DNA of 64,000 nt from an uncultured Cohaesibacter sp. (GCF_963676485.1 NZ_OY781114.1:1634501-1698500), one strand, 5' to 3'. Positions 43,714 to 52,730 are shown, numbered from the stretch's first letter. Numbers and translations: made by a program. Notes: a model not told the origin generated them from the sequence alone.

Positions 43714-44052
43714 TTAGGCTGCCATATGCAGCTTTGGTGATCGGGTTTTGCCAAGTCGATTGAAGCGAAACGGTCCGGATTCACCGGTAGGCGTCGCTCT
43801 CATGACGATTTGCGAAATGAGTTCTCCCTGTGCACCACCCCATTCCACAGCACCGGTCCTGCCAGATGCGACAAATCTACCAAAAAATATCATTGCTTCT
43901 GGCTTGTCATGAGCTGTTCCGAACGTTTCCACGTCATGCGTGCAAAGCGAGGGATGATAGCCACGGGACCTCAAGCGGTGCGTGTCTTGCGCTTCTTTCC
44001 GCCATTTTCCGCCACTTATAAGAGCATCTCTCGTCTTTTCACTATCATTCAT
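43714..44052 (-). CDS. Doubtful hypothetical protein upstream of hyuA
   Basis: An open frame of 112 codons ending 23 bp before hyuA. The predicted protein is charged and Gly-rich in its second half (FVASGRTGAVEWGGAQGELISQ), with no recognised family. CGAGGTG lies 8 bases before its ATG. It may be a real first gene of the hyu unit or chance. Without homologues it cannot be decided. Confidence 0.3.
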   Translation of the reverse strand: MNDSEKTRDALISGGKWRKEAQDTHRLRSRGYHPSLCTHDVETFGTAHDKPEAMIFFGRFVASGRTGAVEWGGAQGELISQIVMRATPTGESGPFRFNRLGKTRSPKLHMAA

Positions 44053-44208
44053 GGCGATTGCACCTCGCGATAGAATTGAATGTTGACGAGAGGATATAAC
44101 CAGAAATGTTGCGTCGTAAACCTAATTTCTATCATTTTCTATCGTAACCCACCACGAAAACGAGCAAATCATGATTATTATCCGGGCAAGTGAACTATTT
44201 TTGGTCTT

Positions 44209-44224
44209 TTGACACCGGTTTCAA
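44209..44224 (+). promoter_or_regulatory. LacI-type operator, copy 2 (TRAP operon)
   Basis: TTGACACCGGTTTCAA, one base away from copies 1 and 3 in its right half. It lies 128 bp upstream of the TRAP binding-protein start and contains a TTGACA that could be a -35 element. A second TTGACA lies at 44233. Confidence 0.65.
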
Positions 44225-44352
44225 TTCGAGGACTTGACAATATTTGGAATTTTATGGCTGCATGTGAGAGTTATGGGAGAAGCTCTTTCATTCCACCGTT
44301 AATAAATACCCGGAAGCGGGATCACTGGGTCAATTGCCGACTGGAGGATTAC

Positions 44353-45366
44353 ATGACATTTTCAAGACGCGACGTTCTTAAATATTCAACCATACTGGGC
44401 GCAGCCACCCTGGTTGGAACACCGTCATTTGCCGCAGGCGCACGATGGGACATGGCCGACGAGTATGGCGCTCAGTCGCTTACGGGGCAGGCCTGCAAAT
44501 TCTTTATCGATGAATTGAAGAAGAAAGTCGGCGATGCGCTGCAGATCACCTATCAGGGTGGGGGCGCACTTGGCTACAAGTCTGCCGACCATTTCGACGC
44601 CGTTGAAGATGGTGCCGTGCAGATTGCGATCACGCTCCTGACTCAGTTGGGCGGCATTGATCCTCTGTTCAACCTTACCTCTCTGCCCTTCATGGCTCGT
44701 TCGCCCGAAGAAGCGCTTCTTCTTTGGAAAACGGCAAAACCCGAATATTCGAAGATCTTTGAGGATCACGACATGAAGCTGTTGTGGGCCATGCCAAACG
44801 CGCCGTCCGGCATTCACGCCAAACTGCCGATCACATCTGTCGACGCCATCAAAGGACTGCGCATCCGCACCTATGATGTCAACGGCACCCAGACACTGGT
44901 CAACGCTGGTGCCTCGCCGCTACAGATCTCCTGGGGTGATCTCATCCCTCAGCTTTCGACCGGCGGCATCGATGCCGTGCTCACCTCCGCAGATGGCGGA
45001 ATGCAGCTCTCCATCTGGGACTATGTCTCCGATTTCACCGAAATCAACTATGCCATGGGCCTGTTTGTCTGCCACGTCAACAAACCTGCCTTTGACGCCC
45101 TGCCCGAAGATGTCCAGCAAGCGATCATGGATATCTGCGATGAATGCGACACCTACAGCTGGAAGATCGTCGTGGACTCCATTGAAAAATCCTACAAGGT
45201 CCTGAGTGAAAACGGAATGACCATCACCTATGACGATGACGTCCCCAACGAAGTCTTCGACCTGCTTCAGAATGCAGGCAAGCCCGTGCGTGAAGAATGG
45301 CTTGCCCAGACCGGTGAGAAAGGCAAGACCGTTCTTGATGCCTTCGAAGCCAAGAAGTCCAGCTAA
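44353..45366 (+). CDS. TRAP transporter solute-binding protein (DctP family)
   Basis: A 337-residue periplasmic binding protein. The start opening MTFSRRDVLKYSTILGAATLVG gives a twin-arginine (SRRDVLK) signal peptide ending near FAAGA; GGAGG precedes it. DctP features include the HFDAVEDGAVQIAI region and the conserved LKGLRIRT-like KGLRIRTYDVNGTQTLVNAGASP with the carboxylate-binding Arg. The ligand is probably an organic acid, perhaps a carboxylated amino-sugar conjugate. First gene of a TRAP operon under a LacI-type operator. Confidence 0.9.
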   Translation: MTFSRRDVLKYSTILGAATLVGTPSFAAGARWDMADEYGAQSLTGQACKFFIDELKKKVGDALQITYQGGGALGYKSADHFDAVEDGAVQIAITLLTQLGGIDPLFNLTSLPFMARSPEEALLLWKTAKPEYSKIFEDHDMKLLWAMPNAPSGIHAKLPITSVDAIKGLRIRTYDVNGTQTLVNAGASPLQISWGDLIPQLSTGGIDAVLTSADGGMQLSIWDYVSDFTEINYAMGLFVCHVNKPAFDALPEDVQQAIMDICDECDTYSWKIVVDSIEKSYKVLSENGMTITYDDDVPNEVFDLLQNAGKPVREEWLAQTGEKGKTVLDAFEAKKSS

Positions 45367-45374
45367 TCCGGCGT

Positions 45375-45410
45375 CCGGTATCCGGGGCTTGCCGGGTACC
45401 GGTCCTTTTT
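45375..45410 (+). terminator. Attenuator-like hairpin between dctP- and dctQ-type genes
   Basis: CCGGTATCCGG at 45375-45385 pairs with CCGGGTACCGG at 45392-45402 (one G-T wobble), loop GGCTTG, followed by a T-run to 45410. In a binding-protein operon this explains higher expression of the periplasmic protein by partial termination or 3'-end protection. Confidence 0.7.
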
Positions 45411-45424
45411 AAGGTCACCAATCG

Positions 45425-46027
45425 ATGTCCACGAATACTGGCTTCGACTCATCGGAAGCAGACGCGATCTCCGACGGGTCACCTTTCAAATTCCCCTCTC
45501 ATCCCGATGATCCGGTCTGGCTCGCCATTCTGAGCCGCATTTCGAGCAGCCTGAACCTGTTCTGTGCGGTGATTTCGGCGATCTTTGTGTCCCTGATGAC
45601 CTTACTGATCATCATCGAGATTGGTTTGCGCTTCTTCTCGCTTTCGACATTCATGGCCGACACTCTGGTCGGATACGGGGTCGCAGCAACAACCTTTCTC
45701 TCGGCTGCCTGGGCGCTTGAGCATGGTGCCATGATCCGCGTCACGGCACTCACCAATATTATGCGCTCCTTCGCTCAGCGCGTCGCAGAGCTCTTCTGCC
45801 TTGTTGCCACTGAGACCATCTTCCTCTTCCTCATCAGCTACCAATGGCACACGGTCTACAAATACTGGTCGCGCGGAACGGTCGGCCAGCATTACATCAA
45901 GATCCCGCTCTGGATACCGGAAAGCTTTTTCCTTATCGGACTGGTGCTTCTGGCCCTGCAGGTCTGTGTGAGACTGCTTCGCATTCTCGCTGTCGGACAT
46001 AAATCGGAAGGATCGCTCAAGATCTGA
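45425..46027 (+). CDS. TRAP transporter small permease (DctQ family)
   Basis: A 200-residue membrane protein with four spans, the normal DctQ layout. The first span begins FCAVISAIFVSLMTLLIIIEIGLRFF near residue 42, the second LVGYGVAATTFLSAAWALEHGAMIRVTAL. The N-terminal 30 residues are a polar extension. It helps the large permease in sodium-driven uptake. Confidence 0.88.
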   Translation: MSTNTGFDSSEADAISDGSPFKFPSHPDDPVWLAILSRISSSLNLFCAVISAIFVSLMTLLIIIEIGLRFFSLSTFMADTLVGYGVAATTFLSAAWALEHGAMIRVTALTNIMRSFAQRVAELFCLVATETIFLFLISYQWHTVYKYWSRGTVGQHYIKIPLWIPESFFLIGLVLLALQVCVRLLRILAVGHKSEGSLKI

Positions 46028-46045
46028 GCATGAAAGGTTAGAACC

Positions 46046-47350
46046 ATGTCTGTTGCGCTTTCCTCCATTCTCCTGCTGGCTCTGCTGGCCCTGTTTCTGG
46101 GGGCCGGGAACTGGATTTTTGCCGGCCTCATGCTATCGGGTGCGGGGGCCATGTGGCTCATTCTAGACTTTCCCTGGGTCCGGATCGGTGCGATCGCCAC
46201 GAAAGTCATGTCCTCCTCCGCCGTGTCCTGGGAATTGGCCGCCGTGCCGATCTTTATCTGGATGGGCGATATCATCTTCAGGACGGATATATCCGAGCGC
46301 CTGTTTCGCGGACTCGCTCCCATCGTTGCCAAGATCCCCGGCGGTCTGTTGCATACCAACGTCTTCGGCTGCACCCTGTTTGCCGCGATCTCGGGCTCCT
46401 CAACTGCAACGACCGCAACGGTTGGCAAGATCACCGTGCCCGAGCTCAAGAAGCGCGATTACAGCATGTCTCTGGCAGCCGGATCCCTCGCTGGCGCAGG
46501 CAGCTTCGGCTTGCTGATCCCGCCCTCCATCGCAATGATCATCTATGGTGTGCTGGCCGAAGTTTCGATTTCGAAGCTCTTCATCGCAGGTATCGTCCCC
46601 GGAGCGATGATGGCCCTGCTTTATTCGGGCTATATCGCCATCATGTCGATCATCTTCCCGCATATGGCCCCCAAATATGAAGGCGAAATCTCTCTGCGGG
46701 TCATCCTCAAGGGGCTTTGGGAGCTGGCCCCCCTCGCAATCCTGATGTTCGTCGTCCTAGGCTCCATCTATTCAGGGCTAGCCACACCGTCCGAAGCAGC
46801 AGCAGTGGGCGTTTTCTGCGCCATCTTGATAACGATAGCCACTCGGCAGTTCAGCATCACGCTGATTGTCGAAAGCCTGATGAACACCCTGCGGATTTCT
46901 TCCATGATCTGCATGCTGATTGCAGCATCAGCCTTCCTGTCCGCTGCGATAGCCTATATGCATCTACCCACGATGATCACCGAAATGATTGCCGGCCTTG
47001 ATCTCTCACCTTATGGGGTCCTGTTGATCCTGGCGGTGCTCTATATCGTGCTCGGCATGTTCCTTGACGGCACATCGATGACCGTGATGACCGTACCGAT
47101 TGCCGTTCCCCTGATCGTGCAGGCTGGCTACGATCCGCTCTGGTTCGGCATCTATCTGGTCATCATGATCGAAATGAGTACGATCACGCCACCTGTCGGC
47201 CTCAACCTTTACATCTTGCAGGCGCTGACCGGGCGCAGTCTGGGCGCCACAATTCTCGCGGCGGCCCCCTTCTTCCTGCTGCTTTGTCTCGGCACGGCCC
47301 TTCTGGCCACATTCCCTCAAATAGTTCTGTGGTTGCCATCGGCGCTATAG
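46046..47350 (+). CDS. TRAP transporter large permease (DctM family)
   Basis: A 434-residue membrane protein with about 12 spans. DctM features are NVFGCTLFAAISGSSTATTATVGKITVPELKKRDYS (in part near residue 110), GAGSFGLLIPPSIAMIIYGVLAEVSI, and the second half DGTSMTVMTVPIAVPLI and STITPPVGLNLYILQAL. It lies 18 bp after the small permease gene. It ends the three-gene TRAP operon, with the DeoR gene following. Confidence 0.9.
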   Translation: MSVALSSILLLALLALFLGAGNWIFAGLMLSGAGAMWLILDFPWVRIGAIATKVMSSSAVSWELAAVPIFIWMGDIIFRTDISERLFRGLAPIVAKIPGGLLHTNVFGCTLFAAISGSSTATTATVGKITVPELKKRDYSMSLAAGSLAGAGSFGLLIPPSIAMIIYGVLAEVSISKLFIAGIVPGAMMALLYSGYIAIMSIIFPHMAPKYEGEISLRVILKGLWELAPLAILMFVVLGSIYSGLATPSEAAAVGVFCAILITIATRQFSITLIVESLMNTLRISSMICMLIAASAFLSAAIAYMHLPTMITEMIAGLDLSPYGVLLILAVLYIVLGMFLDGTSMTVMTVPIAVPLIVQAGYDPLWFGIYLVIMIEMSTITPPVGLNLYILQALTGRSLGATILAAAPFFLLLCLGTALLATFPQIVLWLPSAL

Positions 47351-47489
47351 TGACATTTCGACTGGAATTTGTTTAATCGTCCATTCCCCGTGTGTCGATT
47401 TCGGGGTAGGTTCAAGTCAGGGTTTATAGGTCTGCAAAGTAACAGTCAGTCTATCGACCCTGCCTATTCAGAAACTACTGGAGTGTATC

Positions 47490-48296
47490 TTGGTCGAAAG
47501 AACTGTATCTCAAGTGGAAGAACTGTTGCCTGCAGAAAGACGGGAACAACTGATTCAGTGGTTTCAGACCAATGTATCCGGCACCAATCAGGAGCTCGCA
47601 CGCAAGTTCAACATCTCCGTCTCGACAGTGAGACGGGATCTGGATTCGCTGGCAGCCGAAGGTATCGTGCGCCGCACCCATGGTGGCGCAGTGCGGATCC
47701 GGTCCCGCACCAATTTCGAACCATCAACAGATCTGGCCCGGCGAACCGCTGTCGAGGAAAAGAACTCGATTGTCCGGCATACCTGCAAGATGATTGAACC
47801 CAAGCAGAGCATCATCATTGATTCCGGTGCCGTGATTGCCCATATGCTGGCAGAAGAAATCGCAGCCAATGCGATTCCCCTCACAGTCATCACCAACGAT
47901 CTCTATGTCGCAACAACCCTAGCTTACAAAGAACAAATCAAACTCATCGTACCGGGAGGTACCTGTCGCTTCGGCTCCTATGGCCTGCTTGGAGAGCCCG
48001 GTCTCGAGTTTCTCGATGATATCCGCTGCGACTGCTTCTTCATGTCGGCTCAGGCGCTCGACATAGAGTGCGCATCGGAAACCTTGCTAGACGTGATGCT
48101 GATGAAGAGGGCGATGATCAAGGCGGCCGAACGCACCGTGCTGATGCTCGATAGCAGCCGCTTCTTTGACCGCGCTATCTATCGCACTGTGCCGATCGAG
48201 ACCTTCGACACCATTATCACCGACGAAGGTCTGGCCGCCGAGGCGGCCGAGAAGATTCGTCTGCGTGGCGTCAATCTCGAGATCGCTCGCTTCTAA
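47490..48296 (+). CDS. DeoR family regulator
   Basis: A 268-residue regulator. The DeoR HTH is RREQLIQWFQTNVSGTNQELARKFNISVSTVRRDLDSLAAEGIVRRTHGGAVR (in parts residues 17-68). The effector domain is of the sugar-isomerase-like DeoRC type (IIDSGAVIAHMLAEEI, VITNDLYVATTLAY, CFFMSAQALDIE). These sense phosphosugars. The TTG at 47490 has GGAG six bases upstream. It is cotranscribed with or follows the TRAP genes and precedes SIS copy 2. Confidence 0.86.
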   Translation: MVERTVSQVEELLPAERREQLIQWFQTNVSGTNQELARKFNISVSTVRRDLDSLAAEGIVRRTHGGAVRIRSRTNFEPSTDLARRTAVEEKNSIVRHTCKMIEPKQSIIIDSGAVIAHMLAEEIAANAIPLTVITNDLYVATTLAYKEQIKLIVPGGTCRFGSYGLLGEPGLEFLDDIRCDCFFMSAQALDIECASETLLDVMLMKRAMIKAAERTVLMLDSSRFFDRAIYRTVPIETFDTIITDEGLAAEAAEKIRLRGVNLEIARF

Positions 48297-48449
48297 AACG
48301 CTTAGCTCAGAGAAGTGAGCCCCTCCCTTTCGAGCTTGAGCCACACTGCGCCTTACAAGGTGTAAGCCCCCATAGCAAGCTTGTCTCTCAAATTTCTAAG
48401 TAGGGGAAAATTCTCTTTCTTCTTGCCAAAAAATGTCCATTTTGCAATA

Positions 48450-48465
48450 TTGACACCGGTCTCAA
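48450..48465 (+). promoter_or_regulatory. LacI-type operator, copy 3 (SIS gene 2)
   Basis: TTGACACCGGTCTCAA, identical on this strand to the minus-strand form of copy 1, and also 48 bp from the start codon of its gene. It includes a TTGACA -35-like hexamer. Confidence 0.72.
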
Positions 48466-48513
48466 TATAAAATTCCATTCAAAACACCCCATTACGCATT
48501 CAAGGAACTCAGG

Positions 48514-49497
48514 ATGAACGATCAAGTGAAGGCCTACGGTCTGGACGAAGCCATCGAGGCTGTCGCGACCCATGGTTCCATTTCGGAAATATATTTTGTT
48601 GCTTGCGGTGGGTCCTATGCGCTCCTGCAGGAAGGGCAATATGTGGTGGACCGTGAGGCGAAATCCATCGCCTCTTACGCCTACAGCTCAGCCGAATTCA
48701 TCTCCCGCGCACCGGTGCGCCTTGGCAAGAATTCACTGGTCATCACCTGTTCGCATTCCGGTAACACCCCCGAAACGGTTGCAGCAACCGAGTATGCCCG
48801 CAAGGCCGGAGCGCTGACCATCTCCCTGACCAATCTGGCCGACTCTCCGCTGGACAAAGCCACGGAAAACACAGTTTTCTACGAGTGGGATCCGCTGTCT
48901 GTCACCACAAAGCACAATTCGGTGATGCTGCTCCTGTTGGTGCTTGGTATCCTCAACAAGTTGGAAGGCAACAGCAAATTTGATTTGGCGAACAAGGCCA
49001 TTCCAGCACTGCACGATATCGGTGAAGGCCTGAAGGAAAAATATGCCGCTGCGGCCGCTGAATTTGGCGAGTCTCACAAGCGCGAACCGATCATCTACAC
49101 GATGGCATCCGGCGCGAACCATTCAACCGCCTATGCCTTCGCTATCTGTCTGCTGCAGGAAATGCAATGGGTGCATTCCGCCTGCATCCATTCTGGCGAG
49201 TATTTCCACGGGCCGTTCGAGATCACCGATTTCGATACCCCGATCATCATCCTCAAGGGCCTCGGCAATGCCCGCAAGATGGACGAGCGCGCTCTGGCAT
49301 TTGCACAGAAATACTCCAAACGCCTTTCTGTTCTCGATGCTACCGACTTCGGTCTGGAAGCCGTGGCTGGCGAGGTTGCGGAATATCTCACGCCGATCAT
49401 GTTCAATCTGGTCCTTCGGCTCTATGCCGTTGAACTGGGGGACAAGCGCGGCCATCCGCTGACAGTTCGCCGTTACATGTGGCGCATGGAATACTGA
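48514..49497 (+). CDS. SIS-domain sugar isomerase/deglycase (FrlB-like), copy 2
   Basis: A 327-residue paralogue of copy 1 with the same start (NDQVK) and the same end (RRYMWRMEY). SIS motifs are YFVACGGSYALL, VITCSHSGNTPETVAATEYARKAGA and HSGEYFHGPFEITDFDTP. Differences cluster in residues 105-190, the region that in SIS deglycases lies between the two SIS domains, so substrate range may differ. It is followed by a PfkB kinase gene, so it is probably the enzyme of a kinase-deglycase pair. Control by the LacI-type operator and perhaps the DeoR protein. Confidence 0.86.
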   Translation: MNDQVKAYGLDEAIEAVATHGSISEIYFVACGGSYALLQEGQYVVDREAKSIASYAYSSAEFISRAPVRLGKNSLVITCSHSGNTPETVAATEYARKAGALTISLTNLADSPLDKATENTVFYEWDPLSVTTKHNSVMLLLLVLGILNKLEGNSKFDLANKAIPALHDIGEGLKEKYAAAAAEFGESHKREPIIYTMASGANHSTAYAFAICLLQEMQWVHSACIHSGEYFHGPFEITDFDTPIIILKGLGNARKMDERALAFAQKYSKRLSVLDATDFGLEAVAGEVAEYLTPIMFNLVLRLYAVELGDKRGHPLTVRRYMWRMEY

Positions 49498-49661
49498 TCA
49501 AATCCGGATCGGAGGCTCTTTCTATTGTCTCCGATCCGCGCTCACTTTATTGAACAGTCAAAAATCAATAATCCGAACGCACGAATGCTACGGCCTCGTT
49601 TCCAACAAGGAAGCGATTTCCCGAAATTCCTGCAAGAAGACAAAAATAGAAAGTCCTAGAA

Positions 49662-50510
49662 ATGGCTCGCTCCAACAACAAGGCCTCCCTGCTCGGTATT
49701 GGCGACAATGTGGTTGATTTCTACAAAGACCGGAATGAATTCTTCCCGGGCGGAAACGCGCTCAACGTCGCGGTTCTAGCCAAACGCTTTGGCCTCGAGA
49801 AAGCCGGCTATATCGGACTTGTCGGCAATGATGAAGAAGGCATGCATGTGGTCAGAAGCCTTGAGGCCGAGGGTCTCTGGATCGATCGCATTCGGCAAGC
49901 TTGTGGCGAGAATGGCAAGGCCGTCGTCCATCTCGACGAAAAGGGAGACCGCGTCTTTCTGGGGTCCAACAAGGGTGGCATCCAGCGCCAACTGACCCTG
50001 AAAATGGAAGAGGTCGACCTTCAGGCCGTAGAAGATTATGGCTGCGTCCACACATCCATCTACAGCTATCTGGAAAATGAACTGCCCGTGATAAGGGAAC
50101 GAGCGAATGCAGTGGCGTTCGATTTCTCCTCCCATCTGGAACTGGACTATGTGAAACGTGTGGCCCCCTATATCACCATGGCTTTCTTTTCCGGCTCCAC
50201 GCTCAAAGAAAGCGAAGTTGATGACCTGATCGCGACTATCGCCGACCTGGGCGTTGACACCATCGGTGTTACACGTGGCTCCGACGGGGCCTATTGGCAG
50301 GTTGGCGGCAAACGTTATCGCCAAGGCATCAAGCCGGTTGAAGTTGTGGATACGCTCGGCGCGGGGGATTCCTTCATTGCCGCCTATCTGAGTGGCATCC
50401 TTCTGGGCCATTCTGTCGAGCAATCTCTGGATGATGCCGCGACTTTCGCAGCCGACACCTGCACCCGGTTCGGTGCTTTCGGTCATCCCTACAAGGTTTC
50501 CCAAAGTTAA
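49662..50510 (+). CDS. PfkB family sugar kinase (fructosamine 6-kinase, FrlD-like)
   Basis: A 282-residue ribokinase-family kinase. PfkB signature 1 is FPGGNALNVAVLAKRFGLEKAGYIGLVGNDEEG (in part) and signature 2 is VVDTLGAGDSFIAAYLSG with the catalytic Asp. FrlD and FraD, which phosphorylate fructoselysine and fructose-asparagine at C6, are close in length and layout. The downstream partner is SIS copy 2. A terminator follows. Confidence 0.85.
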   Translation: MARSNNKASLLGIGDNVVDFYKDRNEFFPGGNALNVAVLAKRFGLEKAGYIGLVGNDEEGMHVVRSLEAEGLWIDRIRQACGENGKAVVHLDEKGDRVFLGSNKGGIQRQLTLKMEEVDLQAVEDYGCVHTSIYSYLENELPVIRERANAVAFDFSSHLELDYVKRVAPYITMAFFSGSTLKESEVDDLIATIADLGVDTIGVTRGSDGAYWQVGGKRYRQGIKPVEVVDTLGAGDSFIAAYLSGILLGHSVEQSLDDAATFAADTCTRFGAFGHPYKVSQS

Positions 50511-50562
50511 GCCTGCAAGACGGAAGGACTGCTTCATCGAAGCGGGACCCAGCACAAATTGA

Positions 50563-50591
50563 AAAAGGGCGAGATATGATCTCGCCCTTTT
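50563..50591. terminator. Bidirectional terminator between kinase and LacI genes
   Basis: AAAAGGGCGAGAT at 50563-50575 pairs perfectly with ATCTCGCCCTTTT at 50579-50591, loop ATG: a 13-bp stem with A and T ends, efficient in both directions. It separates the convergent kinase and lacI genes. Confidence 0.9.
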
Positions 50592-50592
50592 G

Positions 50593-51660
50593 TCATTTCG
50601 CAGTCTCGACCGACTGTCTGTCGATCATCTTCATCTTCATCACATGCCGCAATGGCGGCTCGGTTACGCCTTCAATCCGTTTGATGAGTTGTTCAGCACA
50701 CCAGCGCCCCATCTCCGCGACAGGTTGGTCAATCACCGTGATTGTCGGGTTCGTGACTTCCGTCCAGTCGGCATTGTGAAACGCGATCAACGACAGCTCA
50801 GACGGCATATCGATGTTGCGCTGCTTTGCCTGTTTGAAGATCTTCAGCGCCACATGGCTATCCGATGCAAGTATCGCAGTCGGACGCGTCGTCAGATCGA
50901 GCGCCTTGCTGATTGAGGCACTGAGCCCACGTTCGGGATCGGCATTGAGCACAATAATGCTGTCCTCTTGCGGAATGCCGCCAGCGCGGCAGGCTGACAG
51001 GAACCCTTCAATGCGGCGCCCAACCGACGAAGTTGGAATCAGCAATTCACCATTTTCATCAATCCCGCTTTCGATCGTTTCGGTCACAAACGCCAACCGC
51101 CGGTGGCCAGCCTTGATAAATTGCTCTGTGGCCTTCAAGGCAGATTCGTAATCGTCACTGACGACCGTATCGACTTCCAGACTGGGAACCTCACGGTCGA
51201 ATAGAACCATCGCGCAATTCAGAGTTTTGAGATTCTCAAGATGGGCTGTCTCATAACGGCTGGCCGGAGCAACGATCAAACCATCGACCTGCTTGCCCAC
51301 CAGAACGTTCACAGCCTCGCGTTCCACATCGAAATTTTCATCCGAGTTGGTCAAAATCACATTGAAGCCACTTGCATTGGCAACATCGGTGATACTTCTC
51401 ACAGCAATACCAAAGAATGAGTTTTCGATATCACCCACCACCACACCGATCGTTTTCGATTTTCCGGTGGTCATTGAGCGGGCCAGCTCATTCGCCCTAT
51501 ATTTCAAGGCCTTGGCAGAAGCCTGCACTCGCTCACGTACATTTTCGCTTGTCACGCCATAGCCCCCGAGCACACGGGCCGCGGTCGACTTGGAAACGTT
51601 CGCATGCCGAGCGACGTCGGCCACAGTAACGGAAGGAGACTGAAGTTTCTTTTTTTCCAT
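50593..51660 (-). CDS. LacI family regulator 1 (probable regulon repressor)
   Basis: A 355-residue LacI protein. The HTH is VTVADVARHANVSKSTAARVLGGYGVTSENVRERV, followed by hinge KYRANELARSM and a periplasmic-binding-protein-like core (SFFGIAVRSITDVANASGFNVIL). The hinge Leu/Met form ARSMTTGKS is unusual but the ANELARS is typical. It is divergent from the ABC binding-protein gene, with an ACCGGT palindrome between. Central CG operators are typical of LacI-family proteins, so it is the best candidate to bind all four palindromes. Confidence 0.88.
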   Translation of the reverse strand: MEKKKLQSPSVTVADVARHANVSKSTAARVLGGYGVTSENVRERVQASAKALKYRANELARSMTTGKSKTIGVVVGDIENSFFGIAVRSITDVANASGFNVILTNSDENFDVEREAVNVLVGKQVDGLIVAPASRYETAHLENLKTLNCAMVLFDREVPSLEVDTVVSDDYESALKATEQFIKAGHRRLAFVTETIESGIDENGELLIPTSSVGRRIEGFLSACRAGGIPQEDSIIVLNADPERGLSASISKALDLTTRPTAILASDSHVALKIFKQAKQRNIDMPSELSLIAFHNADWTEVTNPTITVIDQPVAEMGRWCAEQLIKRIEGVTEPPLRHVMKMKMIDRQSVETAK

Positions 51661-51715
51661 AATTTAAATGCCTACAGATGAGTTGACGCTCAGTCAAGTT
51701 CATTATAGTCTTGAA

Positions 51716-51731
51716 TTGAGACCGGTCTCAC
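51716..51731 (+). promoter_or_regulatory. LacI-type operator, copy 4 (ABC transporter)
   Basis: TTGAGACCGGTCTCAC with a perfect 14-bp palindrome TGAGACCGGTCTCA at 51717-51730, 56 bp from the lacI start and 104 bp from the binding-protein start. The most symmetrical of the four copies, as expected next to the regulator gene itself. Confidence 0.78.
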
Positions 51732-51835
51732 AAATAAGAGCCGGCCTAATAAAAACCAAAATCACCCACTTCCGACTTTGTTGGTTCAAATACCCAATAA
51801 GCCAGATTGCCAGCAGAGTCCCCATGGAGAACAGC

Positions 51836-52669
51836 ATGAAGCTTACCAATCTTTTCGGCAAATTCACCCGCCGTTCCTACTTGGCAATAATGTCAGGACT
51901 AGTTGTATCTTGTCTCGTTGCTCCCGCCAACGCAGCAGATGACAATCCCTATGGTCTTCTGGATCCAGACTCCATCATGGTTGGCACCATGTCCGATGCA
52001 AAGCCTTACGCATTTGTGACGGCAGATGGCACTTTTTCCGGTTTTGACGTGGAGTTCTTCCAGAACATTGCCAAACGCCTTGGCTTCAAAAAAGATCAGG
52101 TCACCTTCGTTGGGCAGGATTTCGCCGCTCTCATTCCTTCTGTCGCCAATGGCCGCTTTGATGTAGCCGTCGGCGCGATCGGCACCACCGCAAAACGTCA
52201 GAAAGTAGCAGACTTTACGGACGGCTATTTGGCAGGCTTCCTGTCGGTGCTCAGTTCCGATGAATCTCTAACCACCATCGAAAGCTTGGATGGAAAACGC
52301 CTCGGTATCGTACAGGGAACTCTGCAGGATGACTATGCTCAAAAACATTTCCCCAAAGCCCAACTGGTTCGTTTTCCTGACAACAATAGCGCCGTTGCTG
52401 CCCTAAACAATGGTATGGTCGACGCTCACTTCCTTGACTTCGAAGCAGCCAAACAGTTCGGTGAAAACTATCCGGGCCTGAAGGTCATGCAGAATTTCGC
52501 ATCCTTCGATGCACCCGCAGGTTTCGTTGTGCGTAAAGGAAACAGCAAGCTGCTTAACGCGCTGAATGAAAAGATTCACGAAGCCATGCAGGACGGCACC
52601 TGGAAAGAGCTGCACAGCAAGTGGTTCCCGGGCAGCCCGATGCCTAAACAGTATCTCCCGCAGAACTGA
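51836..52669 (+). CDS. ABC transporter binding protein (polar amino acid type, SBP family 3)
   Basis: A 277-residue periplasmic protein. The ATG at 51836 has GGAG six bases upstream; earlier in-frame starts reach into the operator region and are rejected. Signal peptide MKLTNLFGKFTRRSYLAIMSG...NAAD (RR present but followed by SYLAIM, so Sec). Family features are VGTMSDAKPYAFVTADGTFSGFDVEFF near residue 45 and GRFDVAVGAIGTTAKRQKVADFT. Family-3 proteins bind amino acids, opines and Amadori compounds (as in SocA and FrlO-type systems). The context favours a fructosamine ligand. Confidence 0.86.
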   Translation: MKLTNLFGKFTRRSYLAIMSGLVVSCLVAPANAADDNPYGLLDPDSIMVGTMSDAKPYAFVTADGTFSGFDVEFFQNIAKRLGFKKDQVTFVGQDFAALIPSVANGRFDVAVGAIGTTAKRQKVADFTDGYLAGFLSVLSSDESLTTIESLDGKRLGIVQGTLQDDYAQKHFPKAQLVRFPDNNSAVAALNNGMVDAHFLDFEAAKQFGENYPGLKVMQNFASFDAPAGFVVRKGNSKLLNALNEKIHEAMQDGTWKELHSKWFPGSPMPKQYLPQN

Positions 52670-52708
52670 TATCGCGTTTCGCCGCAAAACCGGCAATTCA
52701 AGAAGCAT

Positions 52709-52730
52709 GGGGGCGGAACATCCCGCCCCC
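52709..52730 (+). terminator. Hairpin after the binding-protein gene
   Basis: GGGGGCGG at 52709-52716 pairs with CCGCCCCC at 52723-52730, loop AACATC, with no long T-run. It lies between the binding-protein and permease-ATPase genes and is likely an attenuator or mRNA-stabilising stem. Confidence 0.65.

Noticed and set aside
45404..45410. ACCGGT at 45398-45403 considered as a fifth LacI operator
   Set aside because: It belongs to the hairpin arm of the TRAP attenuator and lacks the TTGA/TCAA flanks.
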